Translations under genes and position numbers: made by a program | Notes under the pieces: model-generated | Told to the model about the DNA's origin: nothing | What the model saw: the letters and a program-made list of their open reading frames with translations, nothing else | Databases searched by the model: none | DNA from: a virus | Direction: 5' to 3' (one strand) | Virus record (IMG/VR): IMGVR_UViG_3300045003_000017 | Span: 1 to 25,993 of that record | Length of the DNA stretch: 25,993 nucleotides | Shown: in pieces, positions 1 to 5,411 of the stretch | How positions within the stretch are numbered: position 1 is the first letter of the stretch | How the letters are laid out: each line of letters opens with the position of its first letter

Positions 1-1
1 C

Positions 2-1162
2 GTTTGCGTTCCGTTTCTTGACATTCTGCGCAAGCAATACAAAGCGGCGTATTCCGCTGCACGCGCAGAGGGTAACGCCCAGGCAGAGCAGCACCGGGCG
101 CCATTCCTTCCGTGCCCGATCTGTAATGGTGTTGAGGGATGCGACCACACAGTGCCGGAACGCAGGCGGCCCGCGCTGAGCAATATCCCGCAGCCAGTGG
201 ACGGGCATTTGAGCGGCGCGAGTGTCATATTGGATTTCGAATCCGACGCAGCCGCCGAGAGGTTTCACAATCTCGCCGCATCAAACACTTTTATTGCACA
301 AAGTATCGCCGCCCACGCCCAGGCAGAGCAGCACCGGGCGTTGAGCGACGAGCAACGTCAAGCGCTTGGCGAAGCGCTGTCGGACTATTTCGACAAACTG
401 GATTCACACCAGCCCAAGAATCGCCGCATCCTGCATATCTGGGATCACTGCGACGCGCGCAATATCGATGACCTGATTGATACGGCAATCGCGCCGGTTC
501 TCGCCAGTTCTCCCGAGTGCGGGGAGGCTGGATGGGAAGCGCTTCGTGACGTGATCCGTTGCTTGCGCGAGACCGGCGCATATCAGGACGAAGAAGGCGA
601 ATCGACGTATGCGCTGGAAGACCTTCTTATCGGTCACATGGGAATGCTCGATTGGGCCGTGTCGCGTTGGAAGGCCGAAGTCGCTAACCGACCCCTCGTA
701 AATGTTCATCGCAGGACACTCGACGAGACGTGGCGTCAAGTCATTCGTCATTGCGGCGGGGACGATGAGGCGCTTCTAGGCCCGCGCCACTCTGACCTCG
801 TTGCGAGCGCCACCCCGCCCGCGCAGCCAGCGCAGGACATCCACAAGCTGATTCTGGATTATGGCCGCGCCTGTCACGAATCGACGAGCTGGCAAGCGAT
901 GAATGCTGCATGCGAAAAGCTCAAAGCGGCTATCGAAGCCCGCGCGTCAGCCTCGCCAGCGCCGAGCGGGGATGCGCGGGAGGTGCTGCCGACGCTTAAG
1001 CGCGTTGCACTGATTCGTGAGGCACTCGCCCATGTGAAGCAGGTCTATTCGCCGGAATGCAACGAAATGGCGACGCGACGTGAGTATGTCGAGGATGCCG
1101 TCGCGCAATTGATCGACGCCGGGTATCGCATCGACAGAGAGAGCGACCATGCTGACGACTAA
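2..1162 (+). CDS. Phage accessory protein, 5'-partial, with zinc-knuckle-like motif
   Basis: The reading frame is open from the window edge (codons start at base 2) to the TAA ending at 1162, so the true start lies upstream; a GTG at 152 is only an internal candidate. Near the visible N-terminus there is a C-x2-C-x5-C-x-H cluster (CPICNGVEGCDH, about bases 113-148), which resembles a small zinc-binding knuckle. The rest is mostly helical, charged and Ala-rich, with no catalytic motif I recognise. A 26-base exact repeat (75-100 and 315-340) makes AQAEQHRA occur twice, 80 codons apart in the same frame. It is the first visible gene of a rightward operon and overlaps the next gene by 14 bases. 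Function unknown; similar mosaic hypothetical proteins are common in Burkholderia phages (recalled, not searched). Confidence 0.75.
   Translation, partial: VCVPFLDILRKQYKAAYSAARAEGNAQAEQHRAPFLPCPICNGVEGCDHTVPERRRPALSNIPQPVDGHLSGASVILDFESDAAAERFHNLAASNTFIAQSIAAHAQAEQHRALSDEQRQALGEALSDYFDKLDSHQPKNRRILHIWDHCDARNIDDLIDTAIAPVLASSPECGEAGWEALRDVIRCLRETGAYQDEEGESTYALEDLLIGHMGMLDWAVSRWKAEVANRPLVNVHRRTLDETWRQVIRHCGGDDEALLGPRHSDLVASATPPAQPAQDIHKLILDYGRACHESTSWQAMNAACEKLKAAIEARASASPAPSGDAREVLPTLKRVALIREALAHVKQVYSPECNEMATRREYVEDAVAQLIDAGYRIDRESDHADD
75..340 (+). repeat. 26-bp direct repeat pair inside one gene
   Basis: Bases 75-100 and 315-340 are identical over 26 bases (starting ACGCCCAGGCAGAGCAGCAC). 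The spacing is 240 bases, exactly 80 codons, so both copies are read in the same frame and encode AQAEQHRA. Sequence between and around the copies does not otherwise match, which points to module shuffling or a small recombination event rather than a whole-domain tandem duplication. Confidence 0.9.
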
Positions 1163-1409
1163 ACAGATTCTGGAGATCGTCGGCGAATGTTTCGGCGCGG
1201 ACAAATATCACTTCGGCGCAGCGCAATACGAACGCTTCGCCCGCGCCATCGAACGCGCTGCGCGTGAGGCGGCGATTGAGGAGGCTCGCCAAGCAGCCGT
1301 CATCCATTCGCAATATCCGATCACGACGGACTTTGATCGAGGCTACGACGCAGGCAGCAAGGACGCTGGCGCTCGCATCCGCGCCCTGAAGCAACGGGAG
1401 GGATTGTGA
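1149..1409 (+). CDS. Small hypothetical phage protein (86 aa)
   Basis: ATG start at 1149 preceded by a purine-rich GAGAGAG stretch at a suitable distance; it overlaps the end of the previous gene by 14 bases and ends in a TGA that overlaps the next start (GTGA). The product is soluble and helical, with an Ala/Glu/Arg-rich middle (about residues 30-50) and a C-terminal Asp-Arg-Gly-Tyr-Asp segment. No domain recognised. The tight coupling to both neighbours supports translation as part of an accessory operon. Confidence 0.7.
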   Translation: MLTTKQILEIVGECFGADKYHFGAAQYERFARAIERAAREAAIEEARQAAVIHSQYPITTDFDRGYDAGSKDAGARIRALKQREGL

Positions 1410-1681
1410 AAGACCAAATAGCCATGTTCGGGCCCGCCCCGATTCCGATTGTGCCTCGTAGCGATTTTTCGAAATCACGCTTGACTACCGAGCAATGCCG
1501 CGACCTGTGGCGAATCGTCGGGCCGTCGGCTGCTATGAATCTCGACCGAGCGCCGCTCTGGAAAGTGATTGTCATGGCCTATTTTGAAGGCCTGATGCAT
1601 GGCGCGGGCATCGAAGCGGAGCGACACACGATTCAACGACTGAAGGCAGAGGAAACGAGTGATGAGCGGTTCACCGTCTAA
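1406..1681 (+). CDS. Small hypothetical phage protein (91 aa)
   Basis: GTG start at 1406 is chosen because a GGGAGG Shine-Dalgarno lies just upstream and the start overlaps the previous stop by four bases. The protein has a Pro-rich N-terminus (residues 9-16), then a stretch rich in Trp, Met and aromatic residues (about 30-65), and a charged helical end. No transmembrane segment and no known motif. It overlaps the following gene by about 20 bases. Function unknown. Confidence 0.65.
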   Translation: MKDQIAMFGPAPIPIVPRSDFSKSRLTTEQCRDLWRIVGPSAAMNLDRAPLWKVIVMAYFEGLMHGAGIEAERHTIQRLKAEETSDERFTV

Positions 1682-2228
1682 CCCCACCCCCACCGATATT
1701 TGCGAGAGGCTGCGCAACGCAATCGAGGCCGATGGCCCGAACCGCTCGTTCCTCGAAGAACTTAAGGCGCATGTGGAGGTCAAGGAAAAGCGCATCGTCG
1801 CTCTCGAAGCCAAATGCGCCCTGCTGACGGCTTCTCTGTCCCAAGAGGAAAAGCGAAGCGCCGAACTCGAAGCGCAGATCACCTCGGCAAATGACGCATG
1901 GATGGAACTTTATGGTGCCCTTACAAAGCGCTATGAAGAGCTCGAAGCGCAGCTGAAGGCGCGGGAGGAAGCGGAACCGATTGGCTGGCAATGGCGAGAC
2001 GCCAACGGTAACTGGCTAGACGTTACGCCAACGCACTATGACTGGTTAGCGAGCCAAGGAGTAGCCGTCCGCAAGCTCTACGCCCACCCGCTAGCCGAAG
2101 CGGCGAGCGAGGATATTCGCGCCAAGGAACGCGAGAGATGTGCCAAATACCTCGAATCCGTCTCTCAGGACAGCAGCATCATTCGACATTTAGCGAAAAA
2201 AGTTCGTGATCTTGGCAAGGGTGAGTGA
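1662..2228 (+). CDS. Coiled-coil hypothetical phage protein (188 aa)
   Basis: The ATG at 1662 is preferred to the GTG at 1659; both sit behind GAGGAAACGA. Residues about 28-105 are a long Glu/Lys/Ala-rich helix with heptad-like spacing, consistent with a coiled coil. A compact segment follows (about 108-145) with Trp/Tyr residues and the pattern GWQWRDANGNW, then a Cys-containing charged helix at the C-terminus. Mixed domain composition of this kind is typical of rapidly shuffled phage accessory proteins. It overlaps its neighbours by 20 bases upstream and one base downstream. No function can be assigned. Confidence 0.7.
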   Translation: MSGSPSNPTPTDICERLRNAIEADGPNRSFLEELKAHVEVKEKRIVALEAKCALLTASLSQEEKRSAELEAQITSANDAWMELYGALTKRYEELEAQLKAREEAEPIGWQWRDANGNWLDVTPTHYDWLASQGVAVRKLYAHPLAEAASEDIRAKERERCAKYLESVSQDSSIIRHLAKKVRDLGKGE

Positions 2229-2575
2229 TGAGCGATCAGACGAAACTCATTATCAAGGAGTTGCAAGAAGCCGAGCAAAACGCATTGGACTGCGGCCTTT
2301 GGACGGACGAATCTAGGTTGTTCGGGAGAGCGTGGATGTGCGTCGAATCGCAGGCACATCTAATCGCCGAGTTGGAACGCGACGCACGGAGATATCGGTG
2401 GATAAAAGAGCACGCTAGCGTCATTTTCGACACGCAATACGCATGGGAAATCCAAGGCATCGACCATCGACTTTGGGGGAAAGGCGGCACGATCCATTCC
2501 GCATATCCGGCGCGCGCAGAGCTTGATGTAGCCGTAGACGCCGCCATCGCCGCCGATAAGGAGAGGGGGAAATGA
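2228..2575 (+). CDS. Small hypothetical phage protein with RRYRW motif (115 aa)
   Basis: ATG at 2228 shares one base with the previous TGA and has AAGGGTGAG upstream. The N-terminal half is helical (residues 5-60). A conserved-looking DARRYRWIKEHA segment follows at about 57-68; such 'RRYRWL/I' motifs recur in small temperate phage proteins of unknown function. The C-terminal helix is Ala/Asp-rich. The stop overlaps the next start (ATGA). Role unknown. Confidence 0.7.
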   Translation: MSDQTKLIIKELQEAEQNALDCGLWTDESRLFGRAWMCVESQAHLIAELERDARRYRWIKEHASVIFDTQYAWEIQGIDHRLWGKGGTIHSAYPARAELDVAVDAAIAADKERGK

Positions 2576-2889
2576 AGGCTCTCACGCTGAAGGAGGCTGC
2601 GGCGCTGCTGGGCGTTTCATATTCGACGCTCTACGCGCATCGACGCGAAATGGGATTCTTCCAGGTGGGCTCCCAGTGGCGAGTCTGGCCTGACAAGTTG
2701 AAAGCCGCGACGGAGTACAATCCCGACCGACCGGCGCGGACGGACAAGGAGATTGAAAAATGCCACTCTACAAGCGCCCAGGCTCGGATATCTGGTACCT
2801 CGACATCCGCAAGCCAGGCGGCGGCCGCATTAGACAAACGACTGGCACGACCAACCGAAAGGAGGCTCAGGAGTATCACGACAAGGTAA
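2572..2889 (+). CDS. xis: Excisionase-like winged-helix DNA-binding protein
   Basis: The N-terminal 45 residues form a MerR/excisionase-type helix-turn-helix: LTLKEAAALLGVSYSTLYAH, then an aromatic wing ending near RVWPDKL. Proteins of this class bind att-site DNA and bias integrase towards excision. The start has a strong AGGAGAGGGGG site and overlaps the preceding stop (ATGA). The gene lies directly upstream of the integrase, the usual xis position, and its last 130 bases overlap the integrase coding region in another frame. That C-terminal tail (about residues 62-105) is Ser/Thr/Ala/Arg-rich and looks unstructured. It could instead be a small transcriptional regulator; the functional name rests on fold type and position. 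Confidence 0.7.
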   Translation: MKALTLKEAAALLGVSYSTLYAHRREMGFFQVGSQWRVWPDKLKAATEYNPDRPARTDKEIEKCHSTSAQARISGTSTSASQAAAALDKRLARPTERRLRSITTR

Positions 2890-3818
2890 AGAACGACTTA
2901 TGGCGGGCTCACAGAATCGGCGAACGCCCGATCTACCTCTTTGAGCAAGCCGCCGAGCGAATGCTCGCAGAAAGCGAGCATCTCGCGGACTACTCCAACC
3001 GCGTGATTCACATTCGGCACTTCCTGGGCATCTTCGCTGGCCGTTCGCTGGCATCCATCACCCGAGACGAGATAATCGCCGCCCTCCCGAGAATCGATCA
3101 GCGCTTTAAGGAAACCGAGAAGCCGGTAGCTCGAGCGACGAAGAACAAATACCTCGCGACGATGCGCATCATGCTCAAGTTGGCCTGCGATAAATGGGAA
3201 TGGCTCGAGCGAGCACCAAAGCTAGACGAGTTACCGGTCGCGAACCGGCGCATTCGATGGATCACGAGAGCCGAGGCTCAACGCCTTATCGCCGTGATCC
3301 GATCCGATTGGATGCGCGATGTGGCGATCCTCGGGTTCGCAACCGGGCTACGCCGGGCCAACCTACTCGATCTCCAATGGTCGCAGATCGATCTCGTCAG
3401 CCGGCGCGCATGGATTCACCCGGATCAGGCGAAGGCCCGCAAGCCGATCGGGGTGCCTCTAAACGACGATGCGGTCGAAGCAATTCGGCGGTGGATCGGC
3501 AGACACGAGACGCACGTCTTCACCCGCAATGGGCATCCTATTCCGGTGGACGGCTGGAACAGCTCGCAATGGGGTCGGCAGTGCGCGCGGGCCGGCATTG
3601 AGAATTTCCGATTCCACGATGTGCGCCATACCTGGGCGAGTTGGCACGTGCAGGCGGGCACGCCCCTCAATCGACTGATGGAATTGGGCGGCTGGGCCAA
3701 ATATGAGCACGTCCTGCGATATGCTCATCTGGCTCCGGATCACCTCGCGGAGCACGCGAGGGCGGTCACAATCTGGACACAGGAGGACAGAGGAAATGCG
3801 AAAACCCTTGCGGCATAA
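2760..3818 (+). CDS. int: Tyrosine-recombinase integrase
   Basis: A 352-residue phage integrase. The N-terminal part (about 1-60) is an arm-binding-like domain, residues about 60-155 a SAM-like core-binding domain, and the remainder the catalytic domain. Catalytic residues are visible: Arg198 in TGLRRANLLDL, Lys225 or Lys228 in AKARKPIGVPL, His286 and Arg289 in FHDVRHTW, Trp312 after GG, and nucleophile Tyr321 in VLRYAHL. Length and motif order are complete, so it should be active. The ATG at 2760 is chosen for the AAGGAG seven bases or so upstream and the typical MPLYKRPGS beginning. It ends inside a long hairpin. It catalyses site-specific integration and excision with host factors and the upstream Xis-like protein. 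Confidence 0.95.
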   Translation: MPLYKRPGSDIWYLDIRKPGGGRIRQTTGTTNRKEAQEYHDKVKNDLWRAHRIGERPIYLFEQAAERMLAESEHLADYSNRVIHIRHFLGIFAGRSLASITRDEIIAALPRIDQRFKETEKPVARATKNKYLATMRIMLKLACDKWEWLERAPKLDELPVANRRIRWITRAEAQRLIAVIRSDWMRDVAILGFATGLRRANLLDLQWSQIDLVSRRAWIHPDQAKARKPIGVPLNDDAVEAIRRWIGRHETHVFTRNGHPIPVDGWNSSQWGRQCARAGIENFRFHDVRHTWASWHVQAGTPLNRLMELGGWAKYEHVLRYAHLAPDHLAEHARAVTIWTQEDRGNAKTLAA

Positions 3819-3847
3819 GGCCCCGCGAAGGCCTTGTGCCGCAAGGG
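3805..3847 (-). terminator. Long hairpin at convergent operon ends, likely leftward terminator
   Basis: Bases 3805-3822 pair with 3830-3847 over 18 bp with a single G-U type mismatch, around a seven-base loop (CCGCGAA). The integrase TAA (3816-3818) lies within the left arm. Read on the minus strand, the hairpin is followed by TTTT (complement of 3801-3804), as expected for the end of the leftward late transcript. On the plus strand no T-run follows, so it would be a weak rho-independent terminator for int. Confidence 0.7.
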
Positions 3848-4031
3848 ACACGGCAATGAAGAAGTGAGAAAGAAGCGCCAACCGATTGTTTTTTAACAGG
3901 AAAGTCTCGCGCCGGTCAGCTTAGAGGCTTTGCCCATTTGCAGGATTTTACGGATTTTGAGAGCCGCATTGTACCGATGTGGACACGAATCGGTCACATC
4001 GGTATCCTCTGCTCAAACCAAGGAGGCAAGA
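3848..4031. other. Non-coding stretch between int and lipoprotein gene; candidate attP region
   Basis: About 180 bases with no convincing gene on either strand. It is locally AT-richer than its surroundings and holds a T-run at about 3889-3894, two copies of GGATTTT nine bases apart (3943-3949 and 3952-3958) that could be integrase arm sites, and the inverted repeat at 3972-4004. In lambda-type phages attP lies just beyond the 3' end of int, which is here. No attB or tRNA-like core can be recognised, so the assignment is positional. Confidence 0.4.
3972..4004. repeat. Perfect 10-bp inverted repeat (operator or att core candidate)
   Basis: TACCGATGTG at 3972-3981 is the exact reverse complement of CACATCGGTA at 3995-4004, with a 13-base spacer that itself contains another ATCGGT. 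It lies about 28 bases before the lipoprotein ATG and about 150 bases after the int stop. It could be a recombinase core with inverted binding arms, or an operator for the downstream gene. No T-run follows, so it is not a terminator. Confidence 0.6.
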
Positions 4032-4211
4032 ATGAAAACGGGGATTCTAGGGGCCATATTATGCGTCATGCTGTCGGCCTGCGGAGGCGGAGGCAGCGAT
4101 CCGGCGCCGGTCAACACGAGGGCGACGACAGGAGCATTGACGCTCAGGCCGTGCGAGACGACCGGGCCTAGCGCGCCGCCGTGCACAGCTAGTCAGGCGG
4201 CTGGAGGGTAG
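4032..4211 (+). CDS. Small predicted outer-membrane lipoprotein (59 aa)
   Basis: ATG at 4032 has a near-ideal AAGGAGG six bases upstream. The product begins with a short basic end, a hydrophobic stretch and a lipobox, LSAC, with Cys17 as the acylated residue. Residue 18 is Gly, not Asp, which favours outer-membrane sorting. The mature peptide is about 43 residues, Gly/Pro/Thr/Ala-rich, with Cys41 and Cys51 that may form a disulfide. It is transcribed rightward, converging on the lysis genes with a seven-base gap. It may be a lysogenic-conversion (moron) gene expressed from the prophage. A spanin role is possible from size and lipidation, but its orientation is opposite to the lysis cassette. 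Confidence 0.75.
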   Translation: MKTGILGAILCVMLSACGGGGSDPAPVNTRATTGALTLRPCETTGPSAPPCTASQAAGG

Positions 4212-4218
4212 TAACGGC

Positions 4219-4599
4219 TCACGCCGCCCCCTTGATGCGCTCCGCGACGTGCAATCCGCCGAGACCCAGCATCCCGAGTGTGAGCGTCGACAGCTGCGTG
4301 ATATCGAGCGGCGGGAGGTTCAGCGGGTGGCCGGCGATCGCGGCGATCGCATTCGTGAGCGGATCGAGCACGAAGTTCCAGAGATAGCCGAGCACGCAGA
4401 CCCAGCCCAGGCCGCCGCGCCAGTGCTGAAGTGGATCGCTACTCGTCGCCTCGGCCTGATTGATCGACATCTGGCCTTGAACCATCGCCAGCACCGCAGC
4501 GAGCTGCTGCTGTTCCTGCGCGGTCTTGTCCGGCCAGATGCGCGAGACGATGCCCGAAGCGAAATCGAGCGCGGCGGTAATCGGATCACTGGCTGACAT
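4219..4599 (-). CDS. Three-TM holin-like protein (GTA-type holin family)
   Basis: A 126-residue protein. The N-terminal half is soluble and helical (about 1-55). The segment RGGLGWVCVLGYLWNF and what follows form a first membrane helix (about 62-80), then there is a hydrophobic segment around 82-92, and a C-terminal membrane helix with the typical end GMLGLGGLHVAERIKG. This arrangement matches the 'holin of 3TMs, for gene-transfer release' family as I know it. The start at 4599 has GGGAG upstream and overlaps the lysozyme gene by 14 bases. As the last gene of the leftward lysis cassette it may act as a second holin or an antiholin. Confidence 0.8.
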   Translation of the reverse strand: MSASDPITAALDFASGIVSRIWPDKTAQEQQQLAAVLAMVQGQMSINQAEATSSDPLQHWRGGLGWVCVLGYLWNFVLDPLTNAIAAIAGHPLNLPPLDITQLSTLTLGMLGLGGLHVAERIKGAA

Positions 4600-5020
4600 C
4601 GGCTGCTCCCGTGAGGATCATGTTCGCGAGCCGCGTCGCGCGCTCGCCGACTTGTTTCGCCCAGACGCTGTCGAGCATCTGGTCGTGGGCGGTCTGCCAA
4701 TCACCGCTTTGCATCGCCGTGAGAGCATTGTGGAAACCGATCAGACGCGCGCGCAGGTTGAACGCCATGTTGATGATTGCGCGCTGGCGCACGCCGTCGA
4801 GATTGCGCCACCACGGAAGGTTTTCGTCGAGAAAGGCCAGCGTTCGCGCGACGTCGTTTCGGTACATCAGATCGATCTCGTCATCGCTAAAGCCAACGTC
4901 GGTCAGATTGCGGCCCACTCCACCAGAAACCTTGCCGACGGTATCGGTATAGATGCGATTGCGCCGACCTTCGTCGCGCGAGAGTTCCGCATCGAGCGCG
5001 GCTTCGTCGTAGGTGCTCAC
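4586..5020 (-). CDS. Endolysin, GH24 (T4/P22-type) lysozyme
   Basis: A 144-residue muramidase-type endolysin. The catalytic region is RDEGRRNRIYTDTVGKVSGG: Glu17 is the general acid, Asp26 matches T4 Asp20, and Ser32 stands where T4 has Thr26. The rest fits the all-helical GH24 fold, including the WW(R)NLDGVRQRAIINMAFN region (about 70-90). There is no signal peptide or SAR-type N-terminal membrane helix, so export would depend on a holin. Translation starts at a GTG (5020) overlapping the preceding stop (GTGA), with GGTGGGG upstream. It should cleave the peptidoglycan glycan backbone at the end of the lytic cycle. Confidence 0.92.
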   Translation of the reverse strand: MSTYDEAALDAELSRDEGRRNRIYTDTVGKVSGGVGRNLTDVGFSDDEIDLMYRNDVARTLAFLDENLPWWRNLDGVRQRAIINMAFNLRARLIGFHNALTAMQSGDWQTAHDQMLDSVWAKQVGERATRLANMILTGAADVSQ

Positions 5021-5226
5021 AGTTTCCCCACCATTTTCAGGATCTGCTCGACCTTCTCCGGCGACGGAAGGCCGCTCTCGATCAACTGCACGAGTTGAGG
5101 CTCAAGCTCTTCAAGCGCCTTCGCTCGTCCGTGCAGGTCCACGAGCGATGCCAACTTCTCGGCAACGCTGCGGCCATCGTTCACGATCGCCTGGAATTCG
5201 GTTTCGATGCTGCTCAGGATGCTCAT
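5017..5226 (-). CDS. Small soluble protein in lysis cassette (69 aa)
   Basis: The start at 5226 (MSILSSIETEF) is preferred to a longer upstream frame because it overlaps the holin stop by four bases (ATGA) and has CGGAG at the right distance. The product is acidic and helical with no membrane segment, signal or Cys. It lies between holin and endolysin, where some phages carry antiholins or spanin subunits, but it has neither topology. Function unknown. Confidence 0.7.
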   Translation of the reverse strand: MSILSSIETEFQAIVNDGRSVAEKLASLVDLHGRAKALEELEPQLVQLIESGLPSPEKVEQILKMVGKL

Positions 5227-5411
5227 GACTTTCTCCGAAGGATTTTGTCCCGGAATAGGACATACAACTGAGTGGCTGTATAGGCGATTGCCAGATACGT
5301 CGCGACTTCGGTGGCGGTGATATGACCAACCGTCACCAAGACCCAAGACACCGCGAGCTTGACCGTGGCGGTGATTGCGTTTTCATCTTGCATAGAGTCC
5401 CCCGTTCTCAT
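5223..5411 (-). CDS. Small two-segment holin
   Basis: A 62-residue protein with two hydrophobic helices: about 13-31 (AITATVKLAVSWVLVTVG) and about 35-52 (VATYLAIAYTATQLYVLF), followed by the basic tail RDKILRRKS. Two helices with a charged C-terminus fit a class II holin. The ATG at 5411 overlaps the ATP-grasp stop (ATGA); an alternative ATG at 5393 has a better site (GGGGGAC) and gives 56 residues, so the two starts could form a holin/antiholin pair. It heads the lysis cassette and would permeabilise the inner membrane for the lysozyme. Confidence 0.8.
   Translation of the reverse strand: MRTGDSMQDENAITATVKLAVSWVLVTVGHITATEVATYLAIAYTATQLYVLFRDKILRRKS

Noticed and set aside
139-471. 110-residue frame overlapping the first gene
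   Set aside because: Arg/Ser-rich shadow of the partial gene that is open from the window edge; no ribosome site.
4032-4211. Rz1-like outer spanin
   Set aside because: Size and lipobox fit, but it is on the strand opposite the lysis genes, is only moderately Pro-rich and has no partner Rz; kept as a general lipoprotein.
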